Assembly: GCF_000234805.1 (NCBI RefSeq)
Contig: NC_016645.1
Coordinates: 496,001-560,000 of the forward strand
Length of the DNA stretch: 64,000 nucleotides
Origin: Pyrobaculum ferrireducens
Lineage (GTDB): Archaea > Thermoproteota > Thermoprotei > Thermoproteales > Thermoproteaceae
Reading direction: 5' to 3'
Of this stretch, positions 24,365 through 33,712 are shown piece by piece. Both the position numbers and the translations under genes were made by a program. Under the pieces are notes generated by a model. It saw nothing but the letters and a program-made list of their open reading frames with translations. It was not told the origin of the DNA and did not search any database. The first letter of the stretch is position 1. Each line of letters begins with the position of its first letter.

Positions 24365-25843
24365 TTATAAGTCGGTGTATTTGTCTGTCTGTGATGTGCT
24401 GTCCCTTGTCTGATTGGGTGACGATGTACGCCACAGCCTGAGGGAGTAGGCTTTTATGCCGATTTTGCGTAGGCTTTCGGCTACGTCTAGGCTTAGTCCT
24501 CCGCTGTAACAGTAGAATACGTATGTCTTGTCGCGCCCCAGCCTGTCTACCAGAGTGAGGACGTCGTCGACGTCTGTCCTGATGGCGCCGGGGAGGTGCC
24601 ACCCCCTGTACGCCTCCTCGTCTCTCAGGTCCACCACTACGGCATCGCTGGGGGGTGCGTCTATTTCCAGGTCGCGGGGCGGCGAGAGGCTCTTCACGAA
24701 TTCCTCGAGTTCTCTCTTCTTCACCATCCTTGCGCTGTTCGCAACCTCGGCTATGGCGTCGTGGAGGGCTAGGTCGATCTCCTCTATCTCTTCCCTTCTT
24801 GCCCACTTTCTCGGCTTTCTGCTGAACACGGCGCAGTACTCGGGCATCTTGACCGAGGCTTCGTAGGTGCCGATTCTCTGCGCGATCTTTACGATTTCGT
24901 CTTTGTCCATGCCGATGAGCGGCCTCAGCACCGGCGTGCCGATCCCGGCCTCCACGGCGGCGAGGGCCTGGAGCGTCTGCGAAGAGACCTGGCCCAGCGA
25001 CTCCCCCGTCACAAGCGCCGTGGCCTTCACTCTCTTCGCCGCCTCGGCGCCTATTTTGTAGAGGGCGCGTTTAAACGCTATGTTCCACAGCTCCTCCTTG
25101 ACACCTCTCCGTAGCGCGCGGGCGACGGGGCCGCAGTCGGCGACCACGACCCGGGCGTTGTAGCCGTATGACCAGGACAGTAGGCGCCTGACCACCTCCA
25201 GGGCGTGGAGCAACGCGAGGGTGCCCCCCAGGTTGCAGTAAAAGACATCAACGTGGGCCCCTCTCCGCATCAGCATCCACGCGGCGACGGGGGAGTCTAT
25301 CCCGCCCGACACCAGCGCCAAGACCTTCCCCTCGGAGCCCAGCGGCAGACCTCCGGGGCCCTCCAAAACCTCGGTATAGTAGTAGGCCCTCTTCCCCCTA
25401 ACCTCGACGTAGAGCTCCACCTCTGGCTTCTCCAGGTCGACTGAGCCGCCGGAGGTCGCGAGGGCGGAGCCGACCGCCGCCGCCACGTCCAGCGACTTGA
25501 AGGGATGGTCCCCCACCCTGTGGGCTCTGACGGCGAACCTCCTCCCGGTGACCAGGTCCCCCCAGATCTGCTTCGCGTGCGTCGCGATGTCGCTGAGTTC
25601 CGTGAACTCCGCCGCGTGGGCTGGGCTCACGGACTTGACGCCGAATACCCTCGACAGCGCCTTCTTTAGGCACTCCACGTCGCCCCGGGCGTAGAGCCTG
25701 CCTGGCTCTTTTTCGAATTTGGCGCCTCCGCACTCCCGCGCAGCCTCCTCCGCCGCCCTCGTCAGCAACCTCTCCATCTCCAGCCTGGTGTATCCCCTCT
25801 TTACGGTGAGCTCGCCGAATCTGACGATGACTAGTTTCTCCAC
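24365..25843 (-). CDS. thiI: tRNA 4-thiouridine synthetase ThiI with C-terminal rhodanese domain
   Basis: 492 residues. Adenylates U8 of tRNA and transfers sulfur; may also serve thiazole synthesis. N-terminal ferredoxin-like and THUMP region (residues ~1-165), PP-loop VSGGIDSPVAAW (~180), then a C-terminal rhodanese domain starting VVVDLRDEEAYRGWHLPGA with the persulfide cysteine in FYCYSGGLS. The rhodanese fusion is typical of gamma-proteobacterial and some archaeal ThiI; many archaea lack it. After the rhodanese core a ~25-residue polar tail (SSPNQTRDSTSQ) looks dispensable. GTG start; CTATAAATATAACC box 26 nt upstream. Confidence 0.93.
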   Translation of the reverse strand: MEKLVIVRFGELTVKRGYTRLEMERLLTRAAEEAARECGGAKFEKEPGRLYARGDVECLKKALSRVFGVKSVSPAHAAEFTELSDIATHAKQIWGDLVTGRRFAVRAHRVGDHPFKSLDVAAAVGSALATSGGSVDLEKPEVELYVEVRGKRAYYYTEVLEGPGGLPLGSEGKVLALVSGGIDSPVAAWMLMRRGAHVDVFYCNLGGTLALLHALEVVRRLLSWSYGYNARVVVADCGPVARALRRGVKEELWNIAFKRALYKIGAEAAKRVKATALVTGESLGQVSSQTLQALAAVEAGIGTPVLRPLIGMDKDEIVKIAQRIGTYEASVKMPEYCAVFSRKPRKWARREEIEEIDLALHDAIAEVANSARMVKKRELEEFVKSLSPPRDLEIDAPPSDAVVVDLRDEEAYRGWHLPGAIRTDVDDVLTLVDRLGRDKTYVFYCYSGGLSLDVAESLRKIGIKAYSLRLWRTSSPNQTRDSTSQTDKYTDL

Positions 25844-25870
25844 GTTTATTTCCCCGGTGGCTGGTTATAT

Positions 25871-27325
25871 TTATAGGTAGCCGTAGTCGCGGAAGAGGCG
25901 CTCCATCGAGAAGACTTCTCTAAAGCCTCTGTAGGCGTTGAAGGCCACCTCCCAGTACCTCCCGCTTGCGTAGGCGTCGAGGGCCTCCTCTACCTTCCGC
26001 CTGAATTCGCCGTACTCTCTCTGGTCTATCTCCGCGCTGTCGAGTGGGAGGAGTCTGTCTCTGTCTTCGCCGAAGAGCCAGCCGTTCCACCCGTCTCTCA
26101 CGGCTTCGGGCACCGCCCCGTCGCGTGAGGCCACCGAGGGGACTCCGTTGACGCCGGCTTTCATGAAGGAGGTGCCGCTGGCCTCCCAGCCGCTGAACGG
26201 GGTGAAGAGCCAGATGTCGGAGGCCCAGATGATGAGCCTGGCTTTGTCGGCGTCGAGGTTGGGGAAGTAGTACACGTTGTCCATGGACCCGGCCGCCTCC
26301 TTAAACCTCTTCATCATCTCGACTCCGTAGTGATCGGCGGGGTGGGCGCGTCCGCCGAGTATGAACAATACGTCTCTGTCGACGTCTTCTATTAGCTGGA
26401 GGGCGTAGTGGGGCCTCTTGTAGTGGGTGAGCCTCCTGGCCCAGGACATCACCACCTTCCCCGTGGCCTCTATGCCGAGGGCGCGCAGGGCCTCTCTCTT
26501 GACCTCCTCCCTGGCCCTCCTCAGCTCCTCGGGGCTCTCTACGTGTCTAAGCCTTGGGTGCTCCCAGCGGGGTATCTCCACGGCGTTTGTCACAGGCTTT
26601 ATCTTGTGGCAGTGGTGGGGGAAGGTGTTGCAGGCGAGCTTGACCATTTTTCTAGACACCACCACCCCGCCGGAGGCCATGGCCAGGCCGAGCTCGGTGA
26701 GGATCACGGGCTCCATGGCCATGTCGAAGCCGAACTCCTCTTTGAAGAACCTTCTGGAGAAGGTGGGGTGGCCCCAGGGGGCGGGTGTGTGTATCACAAG
26801 CCTCGCCTTCTCGTGGCGCCTGAAGAAGATGGCCAGCACCGTGTACGCCTCCTGCAGGTCTAGATGCGTAACCCTGTCCCAGCCGATGTGCCTCTCCACG
26901 TAGTCGACGGCGGCCTTCGCCAGTATGACGTATTTGTAGAACCTGTCCGCCTCCGTGTCCTCCTGGTAGAGCCTCCGCGCCGCCTTGGCGGCCCACTCGG
27001 GCCCCTCGACGTTTACAAAAACCGCAGTGGCGGTCCCCAGCTGGTATGTGAGGTAGGATAGGGCCACCTTGTCGCCCCTCACCTGGATCTCCGCGCCGCC
27101 TCCGCGTCGAAGCTCCTCCGTGGTGTTCCCCTCGGGCGTGGGGACCAGCTCGCCGTTCTCCTCTCTGTAGGTCACGTAGCCCTCTGGGTAGTACAGCGTT
27201 ATCGCTGTGTAGGGCACGCCGAGCCTAGCCGCTGCGTAGAACTTGTCGCCTTCCAGCACGCCGAGGCCACCGGCGAAGTTCCTAAAACGCCCGACCGCTA
27301 GTTCGGGTGTGATAGATACTATCAC
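25871..27325 (-). CDS. Alpha-glucan (glycogen) phosphorylase, short archaeal type
   Basis: 484 residues. GT35-like phosphorylase giving glucose-1-phosphate from glycogen or maltodextrin. Features: GGLGVLEGDKFYAAARLG near the N-terminus, HTPAPWGHP, SWARRLTHYKRPHYAL, FILGGRAHPADH, and EASGTSFMKAGVNGVPS, the last matching the PLP-lysine region of glycogen phosphorylases. It is much shorter than the ~840-residue bacterial/eukaryotic enzymes but of usual length for archaeal homologues. It ends just upstream of the thiI promoter; its own start has only a weak AT box. Complements the synthase at 32221-33672. Confidence 0.88.
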   Translation of the reverse strand: MIVSITPELAVGRFRNFAGGLGVLEGDKFYAAARLGVPYTAITLYYPEGYVTYREENGELVPTPEGNTTEELRRGGGAEIQVRGDKVALSYLTYQLGTATAVFVNVEGPEWAAKAARRLYQEDTEADRFYKYVILAKAAVDYVERHIGWDRVTHLDLQEAYTVLAIFFRRHEKARLVIHTPAPWGHPTFSRRFFKEEFGFDMAMEPVILTELGLAMASGGVVVSRKMVKLACNTFPHHCHKIKPVTNAVEIPRWEHPRLRHVESPEELRRAREEVKREALRALGIEATGKVVMSWARRLTHYKRPHYALQLIEDVDRDVLFILGGRAHPADHYGVEMMKRFKEAAGSMDNVYYFPNLDADKARLIIWASDIWLFTPFSGWEASGTSFMKAGVNGVPSVASRDGAVPEAVRDGWNGWLFGEDRDRLLPLDSAEIDQREYGEFRRKVEEALDAYASGRYWEVAFNAYRGFREVFSMERLFRDYGYL

Positions 27326-27355
27326 GCCCCGGGGCGGGGCCCCCCTTTTTAAAAC

Positions 27356-29179
27356 TTACAGCTCGATGAACTTGCTGAGTTGCTCGGCTACGTAGCCCAG
27401 GCCGAGCCTCTCCAGCGTCTCCCGGGTGGGTACGCCTCTCGCGTCCCAGCCGCGGATTTCGTAGTAGTAGTCGAGCAACTTGTTGTAGCCGTCGTAGTCC
27501 AGTCGGGCTCCCTTCAACGGACCCTTAGACAGCGGTTGCTTAAACCACTTTTTGGGCGGCATGTCCATCTCGCGGCTCCACCAGCCGTATTCCCTAATCC
27601 AGAAGGCTCTTATCAACGCGTATATCCTGTCGCCCACCTCGTTGAAGTAGTCGGGCGTGGCGTCTAGGCCGGTGGCCGCTTTGAAGATTTTTGGATACCA
27701 GTCGAGGGACAGGCCGACCTCCACCCAGGGGAAGCGGCAGCCGACGAAGGTCTCGAACCAGCCGCCCCTGATCCTCTGGAGCTCCACTACCTTAGCCGCC
27801 TTCTCTTTCGTATAGCCTAGGCGGTCTGTCTTGACCTCCCAGGATATTACCCAGGCGTCTTTGTGGTGGGCGCCGATGGGCGACGTGGCGTACGCCAGCG
27901 CCATGGCGGGGGCGGCGTGGCAGTCGTAGGCGCTCACCTCGAGGCCTTTTACATGTATCGCAAAATCCTCGCCGCCTATCCTTTCAGATATCCGCCTCAC
28001 GCCCTCGGCGAGGAGGTCGCCTACACCCCTCCTGTAGGCCGTGTCATACGCCAACTGCCTCGCCGCCTCGAAGTCCCCCCACTCCACCACGAAGCCCAGC
28101 CTGTCCCCCAGCCCCCTCTCAGAGGCCTCCATTACAAAGCCGAGGACGTTGCCCAGCGAGATGGTGTCCATGCCCAAGGTGTCGGCGATTCTGTTCAACT
28201 CGGCGACCTTCTGCAGATCTCCGATGCCGAGGTTGGAGCCCAGCATGGCTATGTTCTCGTAGTCCACCTCCACCGTGCCCGACTCAGCCGGGACCCAGTG
28301 GCCGCAGGCCATGAAGCAGAGCGGGCAGGACTTGAGGTCGGTTTCGAACTTCTCCACCATGGCGCCCCCTATTTTGCTGAACTCGTCGAACTGTCCCTCC
28401 GTGAAGTTGTAGGCCGGCAGTACGCTGGCCTCTTGTGCCCACTCCACAGTCGAGTTGGTCCCCTGCCTCATCCAGAAGCTGTAGCTGGGGCTGGAGGACC
28501 CCTCCTTGACGGCCTCCACGGCCAGCTTCTGGTACTGCGCCTTGTCGGCCAGCGGAATCTCCCCCCGGCCTCTCACCACCACGGCTTTGAGATTTTTGGA
28601 GCCCATCACGGCGCCCATCCCAGGCCTGCCACCCGAGCGGCCCTTCTGCGAAATCACAGTGGCGAACCTGACGAGGTTCTCGCCGGCGGGGCCGATGGTC
28701 ACAACCGCCGCGTCCCTCCCGTGGATTTTCTGCAACTTCTCCTCCACGGCCCACGCGTTGAGGCCCCAGTACTCTCCAGCGTCTAGAATCTCCACCTTGT
28801 CTCCGTCTATGTAGATGTAGACCGGCCTCTCGGCCCTGCCCTCCACGACGAGGGCGTCGTAGCCGGCCTTTCTGAGATTAACCGCCGCCCAGCTCCCGAT
28901 ATTCCCGTCGCCGTATCCCCCCGTGAGGGGGCTCTTGGCGGCTACCACAAGCTTGCCGAAATTGGGCCCCGGCAGGCCTGTGAGCGGCCCCGCGGCGAAT
29001 ATCAATTTATTATGTGGCGAAAGGGGGTCCACCCCCGGGGGGAGCTCATCCCATAGAATCTTCGCCGCCAGCCCCCGCCCCCCTATGAAGTCCCTCGCCA
29101 CAGCTGGGTCGAGCCTCTGGACAACCCACTTCCTCTTTGTAAGATTAACACGGAGTATCAAGCCCTGCCAACCTGGCAT
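27356..29179 (-). CDS. aor: Aldehyde:ferredoxin oxidoreductase family tungstopterin enzyme
   Basis: 607 residues from ATG 29179 (MPGWQGLILRVNL is the usual AOR start; a TTG extension to 29293 has no homology and is rejected). Oxidises aldehydes to acids with ferredoxin using tungsten-bispterin and a [4Fe-4S] cluster. Visible: RDFIGGRGLAAKILWDEL, AAKSPLTGGYGDGNIG, GRPGMGAVMGSKNLKAV, the cluster motif CPLCFMAC and a further Cys in FVGCRFPW. Which subfamily (AOR, FOR, GAPOR, WOR) cannot be fixed by eye. TTATTAATTA lies about 20 nt upstream. MobA and MoeA genes elsewhere in the window can supply the cofactor. Confidence 0.92.
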   Translation of the reverse strand: MPGWQGLILRVNLTKRKWVVQRLDPAVARDFIGGRGLAAKILWDELPPGVDPLSPHNKLIFAAGPLTGLPGPNFGKLVVAAKSPLTGGYGDGNIGSWAAVNLRKAGYDALVVEGRAERPVYIYIDGDKVEILDAGEYWGLNAWAVEEKLQKIHGRDAAVVTIGPAGENLVRFATVISQKGRSGGRPGMGAVMGSKNLKAVVVRGRGEIPLADKAQYQKLAVEAVKEGSSSPSYSFWMRQGTNSTVEWAQEASVLPAYNFTEGQFDEFSKIGGAMVEKFETDLKSCPLCFMACGHWVPAESGTVEVDYENIAMLGSNLGIGDLQKVAELNRIADTLGMDTISLGNVLGFVMEASERGLGDRLGFVVEWGDFEAARQLAYDTAYRRGVGDLLAEGVRRISERIGGEDFAIHVKGLEVSAYDCHAAPAMALAYATSPIGAHHKDAWVISWEVKTDRLGYTKEKAAKVVELQRIRGGWFETFVGCRFPWVEVGLSLDWYPKIFKAATGLDATPDYFNEVGDRIYALIRAFWIREYGWWSREMDMPPKKWFKQPLSKGPLKGARLDYDGYNKLLDYYYEIRGWDARGVPTRETLERLGLGYVAEQLSKFIEL

Positions 29180-29293
29180 AGGCCCACACACTAATGTAAT
29201 TAATAAGTGTACCTCTATATAGAGGCTCGACGTATTGAAAATATATTCTGGAGCCAGATACCAGACGCCCAGACAAACACCGGCCCGAACCAA

Positions 29294-30583
29294 TCAGCAG
29301 AGCCCCACGGCTCTGCATACAGGCTCCACCCCCATCAGCGCCTCCAGCGCGCCGCTCGTGAGGCGTATCTGTCTCGGTGCCCTATGCCACCTCTCCACCC
29401 CCAAGGCCTTCAGCACCGCCGCCGTCCTCACGTAGTCCGCCTCCCGCCCTCCCTCCGCGCCGGCGTGTATGTTTACATAACCACTAGCCTCGCCGCCGCT
29501 GGATTTGTAGAACTTTGCCCACTTCTCCACCACAGCCTCCCGCCAGCCCTCCAGCACCCTGGCCCGCATCTTTACCATAAGGTGCTCCTTCGTGCCTACG
29601 CGCTCCACGCCAGCCTCCACCGCCTCGACACGGACCCTCAGCCTCCTGCCCTCCACCTCCACCTCCCTCTCTACGGGCGGCTTTATCGTGCCCCACCGCT
29701 CCCCCTTCCGGAAGTACTGCATTAGGCGACGGCGCACACCCCCTCCCTTTGCCCCCGCCTCCTTTAGGAGCATCTCCTTCAGCCACCGCGCCCTCTCCCT
29801 CGCCTCGCCCCCGCCGTGGAGGGCCAGCCACCCTATGTACTTAAGTCCGTCCACGGTTATGCGTACGTAGCCAAGCCTACCTCCCTCGGGCTCCCTCGTC
29901 TTGAAGTGCACCACACACCACTTACCCTCACAGCTGTCCCTCATCCCCAGCCCCCGTAGGGAGTTAGCCGCCTCTCTAATGGACTGAAGATCTTTGGATC
30001 GGTACACCACAGCCACGGTGCCGCTTTTCGTCAGCGCCGCGGAGAACCTAATCTCGCCCCACTCCGGCACGCCCTTCTCGAGTTTTGTGGCGAGGTATCT
30101 GTACGTCCCCACTCCGATGGCGCCGGCCTCTCTGCACAGTTCGAGGAACTCCACCACCGCCCTCCTCACCGCTTCATGCACGGTCTCGGAGGCAAGCGCG
30201 TTGGTGGTTGCGACTATGTACCACACGTCGTGGTTGTGGTTTTTGTCATATGTCTTCTTCACCTCTGCCTTGACGCCGACAGCCCTCAGCACCGCCGCCC
30301 CCCTCTCGGCCTCCTCGCGGTCCGTTGTGACGAAGTGAAGCCTTACCGTGTTGTTTTTATCTAGGCGTATTGAGTACTCCGCCTTTGCGCCGTCCGCCTC
30401 GATAATAAGCCTAGCCCTCGGCCTCTTGCCCTCCGTGGTGAACCTCTCCACCCGCGCCCTCGCCATCTTGATTAGCTCTTTCACTTTTGGATAAATTTGT
30501 TGCTCGTTCTCCACTTTCTCAAGCAGGCGCCCAAGGCCCATGAGGAGAGGCAGAGCCTCCCCCGCGAGGCGCCTAGCCTCCAC
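29294..30583 (-). pseudogene. PaREP2b-family repeat protein, N-terminally truncated
   Basis: 429 residues, rich in Arg/Glu, with the conserved PaREP2b stretch LKYIGWLALHGGGEARERARWLKEML, then RRRLMQYFRKGERWGTIKPP and EREVEVEGRRLRVRVEAVEA. This Pyrobaculum family is multicopy and often broken; function unknown. Upstream of the GTG at 30583 the same frame continues to look coding (AKAAFI, stop, LHG, then VEARRL) but is cut by TAG just before the GTG and TGA further up, so the open frame is a remnant of a longer copy. The stop lies against the AOR promoter. Confidence 0.75.
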
Positions 30584-30816
30584 GCCGTGAAGCTATATGA
30601 AGGCGGCTTTCGCCACCATCGGCCGTCGTCACGGCGAGTGAACAAGCTGGGCATAGCTAGGCGGTTTTTCACGTGGAGAGATCCGCCGCGCGGCGGGTGG
30701 GCGCCGAGGAGCCACATCTGGCTTTAGCATGGCGAAAATCCGGCGTCTATGCGCCGGGGGGGGGGGACACCGTAGATCGCCGCCGAGAACTTAAATACAT
30801 ATGTCCCCGGGGTTGT
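30584..30816. other. 233-base gap: PaREP2b remnant, G11 run, GH57 promoter
   Basis: The left ~90 bases continue the broken PaREP2b frame on the minus strand. A run of 11 G (30756-30766) follows. The last part carries ACTTAAATACATA (30788-30800), the promoter of the GH57 gene, whose ATG is 26 nt away. No further gene seen. Confidence 0.5.
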
Positions 30817-32193
30817 ATGGACGTTGTATTTTTCTTTGAGGTGCACCAGCCGCGTCGGCTTAGGCCCGACCTCCACAGGGTTTTCCCCAGAAGGCCTCGG
30901 GAGGAGGAGATTTTCTACGAGGAGCTCGACGGGCACATCTTCCGCCGGGTGTCTGACAGGGTTTATAGAAAAGCTACTAAGATTCTAATCGACGCGTCGA
31001 GGGAGATCCCCGGCTTTAAGGTCACATTCAGCGTAAGCGGCTTGGCCTTGGAGCAGTTCCGGAGGTGGGCGCCGGACGTGCTGGATCTGTTCCGGGAGCT
31101 GGCGTCGAGAGAGGTGGCCGAATTCGTGGCGCAGACCTACTACCACAGCTTGGCGTGGTTTGTAGACCGCGGCGAGTTTAGAGAACAGGTGGAGATGCAG
31201 GTTAAGGCTGTAGAGGAGTTGATAGGCTATAAGCCCCGCGCCGCTGAGAACACCGAGTTTATCTACAACAACGACGTGGCCTGCTTCCTCCACTCGATGG
31301 GCTTCTCCACAGTGGTCACAGAGGGGGTGGAGTGGGTGCTGGGCTGGAGGTCGCCCAACTATCTGTACAAGTCATGGGGTTGCGGGGCCAACGTCTTGGT
31401 TAGGAACTACCGACTGAGCGACGACATCGGCTTCAGGTTCGGCGCGAGGTGGTGGGATCAGTGGCCTCTGACCGCGGATAAATACGCCGCGTGGCTGGAG
31501 GCCACGCCGGGGGACGTGGTTTTGATAGCTGTGGACTACGAGACGTTTGGAGAGCACCACTGGCCGGAGAGCGGCATCCACGAATTTCTAAGGTGGCTCC
31601 CCCGGGAGATCGCCAGGCGGCCCCGGCTGAGGTTCGCGACGGTTTCGGAAGCCGCCTCTAGAAACACGCCGAGAGACGTGCTGGAGGTGCCTCCGTGGGC
31701 CACCATCAGCTGGGCCGACGAGCGCGACCTCTCGGCGTGGCTGGGGAACGAACTGCAGAGAAACGCCTTTGCCCTATTGACGTGGCTGTACCCCTACGCC
31801 AGGGCCATAGGCGGGGATGTGCTGAGGCTGTGGAGGCTCCTCTCCACAAGCGACCATCTGTACTACCAGGCCACGAAGGTGGGCCCCGCCGGCGAGGTCC
31901 ATTCCTACTTCAGCCCCTACGGCTCGGCGTATAAGGCACATGACGTGTACATGGCCGCGCTGTCCTATCTCCTGCTCTACATAAGAGAGGCATGGAGCAG
32001 AGACGCCGCGGAGAGGCTCGTCTTTACAGACGAGAGGTGCTTCTACGGGGGAGGTGTGAGGATCTGTTCACTTAAAGAGCTTAGGCAGATGGACAAGTCC
32101 TTCAAAGAGCGGCACAGGGAGGACCTGTTCAAGTGGCTTGTCGATGTCTTCATGCTCAGGGCCGAGGAGGCCGCCGCTTTACTGTCGGATTGA
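30817..32193 (+). CDS. GH57 alpha-amylase/4-alpha-glucanotransferase-like enzyme, cytoplasmic
   Basis: 458 residues from ATG 30817; an upstream extension to 30673 crosses the G11 run and promoter and is rejected. GH57 motifs: FFEVHQPRRLRP (motif 1), the catalytic-glutamate motif AENTEFIYNN, and VDYETFGEHHWPESG with the acid aspartate, in the style of the archaeal MJ1611-type amylases. No signal peptide, so it acts on internal alpha-glucan. TTAAATAC lies 26 nt upstream. Glycogen synthase follows 27 bases later, which supports a role in glycogen or maltodextrin remodelling. Branching activity cannot be excluded. Confidence 0.85.
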   Translation: MDVVFFFEVHQPRRLRPDLHRVFPRRPREEEIFYEELDGHIFRRVSDRVYRKATKILIDASREIPGFKVTFSVSGLALEQFRRWAPDVLDLFRELASREVAEFVAQTYYHSLAWFVDRGEFREQVEMQVKAVEELIGYKPRAAENTEFIYNNDVACFLHSMGFSTVVTEGVEWVLGWRSPNYLYKSWGCGANVLVRNYRLSDDIGFRFGARWWDQWPLTADKYAAWLEATPGDVVLIAVDYETFGEHHWPESGIHEFLRWLPREIARRPRLRFATVSEAASRNTPRDVLEVPPWATISWADERDLSAWLGNELQRNAFALLTWLYPYARAIGGDVLRLWRLLSTSDHLYYQATKVGPAGEVHSYFSPYGSAYKAHDVYMAALSYLLLYIREAWSRDAAERLVFTDERCFYGGGVRICSLKELRQMDKSFKERHREDLFKWLVDVFMLRAEEAAALLSD

Positions 32194-32220
32194 TTTATAT
32201 TGTAGTTCTGCGTTGGCAAC

Positions 32221-33672
32221 GTGTACGCGCCGGAGCGGGTGAGGCGGGTGTGCATCGTAACTATGGAATACGGCGGCCTTGTCAAGATGGGGGGGCTGGG
32301 AGAGGCTGTGAGGCAGTACGCAGTGGGCCTGGCGTCGAGGGGCTACGACGTGACTGTGCTGATGCCCAGCCACGGGAGGCACCTAGACCCCAGCCGCGGC
32401 TTCGACCTATACCCCCTGGACTTTAGGGCTTGTGGAGAGAGGCGTGGGCTAGACGGCGGGGTGTACCCCTACTGCCTGGGGGCCGAGATGGCGTTTGTCG
32501 ACGGGGTGAAGGTGGTTATGTTCAAGGGGTTTGACTACGCCACTGGCCACGCATTCGACAGGTGGGGCGTCTACGAACAAGCCGAGGAGAAGGCGGCGTT
32601 GCTGGCGCGAGGAGTGGCGGCTTTCGTGGAGAGGTTCGGCCTCCCCGACCTGGTCCACGTCAATGACTGGCCCACCGTGCTAGCGGGCGTCGCCGTGAAG
32701 GACATAGGGGAGAGGAGGGGCGTCGCCGTGCCCCTCCTCTTTACCATCCACCTGTCGTGGGGGTATTCCTTCCCGTGGCACTACGCCGAGTGGGCAGGGC
32801 TGGCCGACAGGCCGCACCCAGTGTGGCGGGTGTGTTGCCACCGTTTTGAGCACTACAGCTCGGTGTGGGACGAGGGGTGGGGGGGCGTGGAGAGGTTCGG
32901 CGTGGTGGAGGCGGACGCCGTGTCGACAGTCAGCTACGGCTATCTGGAGGAGTTGCTGAGGAAGTACGGCGGCTGGATTAGGGAAAAGTCGTGTGTGGTG
33001 TACAACTCCACCGACTGGTCGCTCAAAGACGTAGAGGGCGTGTCTGAGGGGGACGCGTGGCGCCTCGTCGAGGAGGTGGAGAGGTTGGGGATCGTCGGGG
33101 GGCTGGATAGAGGGGGGTCTCTCTTCCTCGCCGTGGGGAGGGTGACGTCTCAAAAGGGGCTTGACCTCGCAGTGAGGGCTCTTGACTACGCCCCCAGCGC
33201 CCGGCTTTTGATACTCGGCATCTCTGCGGGGGAGTGGGGGTACGAGGAGTATGTGAAGAGGCTTGTCTGGGAGAGGCGGGGCAGGGCGGCTCTGAGCTTC
33301 GCCAGGGTCGGCACCAGGCTGTACAAGGCTCTGCACTACGTGGCTAGGGCGGTGGTGATGCCGTCGCGCTGGGAGCCCTTCGGAATTTCCGCCATAGAGG
33401 CCATGGCCCTGGGGACGCCTGTGGTCGCCACGAAGGTCGGCGGCTTGCCGGAGGTTGTCGACGGCTATGGAGTGCTGGTGGAGCCTGAGGACGTGGAGGG
33501 GCTGGGTAGGGCCATGGAGGCCTTGGCCACGGGCAGGCTAAGGCCGCCTAGCCGCGCCGCGGTGTCGCGGTACGTGGACGAGAGGTTTAGACTTAGGAAC
33601 ACCGTGGAGATGCTGGAGCAGTGTTATGAGAAGGCTAGGAAATTTGCATACTACAGAGCCGTCAGTGGATAG
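32221..33672 (+). CDS. glgA: Glycogen synthase (GT5 family)
   Basis: 483 residues. Transfers glucose from ADP- or UDP-glucose to the growing alpha-1,4-glucan. The N-terminal signature of GT5 is present, VCIVTMEYGGLVKMGGLGEAV (KxGGL), then VHVNDWPTVLAG, and in the C-terminal half FLAVGRVTSQKGLDLAVRAL and PSRWEPFGISAIEAMALGTPVVATKVGGLPEVV (E-x7-E motif). GTG start; TTGATTTATATTG lies 20-28 nt upstream. Sits between the GH57 amylase and a sugar nucleotidyltransferase, together forming a glycogen module. Confidence 0.93.
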   Translation: MYAPERVRRVCIVTMEYGGLVKMGGLGEAVRQYAVGLASRGYDVTVLMPSHGRHLDPSRGFDLYPLDFRACGERRGLDGGVYPYCLGAEMAFVDGVKVVMFKGFDYATGHAFDRWGVYEQAEEKAALLARGVAAFVERFGLPDLVHVNDWPTVLAGVAVKDIGERRGVAVPLLFTIHLSWGYSFPWHYAEWAGLADRPHPVWRVCCHRFEHYSSVWDEGWGGVERFGVVEADAVSTVSYGYLEELLRKYGGWIREKSCVVYNSTDWSLKDVEGVSEGDAWRLVEEVERLGIVGGLDRGGSLFLAVGRVTSQKGLDLAVRALDYAPSARLLILGISAGEWGYEEYVKRLVWERRGRAALSFARVGTRLYKALHYVARAVVMPSRWEPFGISAIEAMALGTPVVATKVGGLPEVVDGYGVLVEPEDVEGLGRAMEALATGRLRPPSRAAVSRYVDERFRLRNTVEMLEQCYEKARKFAYYRAVSG

Positions 33673-33712
33673 GCTGGAGTATTAAGATTTAATAATATGG
33701 TTAATCAATTAC

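Noticed and set aside
24321-24806. Arg-rich 161-residue frame at the end of thiI
   Set aside because: Overlaps the rhodanese domain of thiI in another frame; composition is typical of an out-of-frame reading of GC-rich coding DNA.
29180-29293. N-terminal extension of AOR from TTG 29293
   Set aside because: Crosses the AT-rich promoter; the AOR family begins at the MPGW residues (ATG 29179).
30673-30816. N-terminal extension of the GH57 amylase
   Set aside because: Contains the G11 run and the TTAAATAC promoter; GH57 homology begins at ATG 30817.
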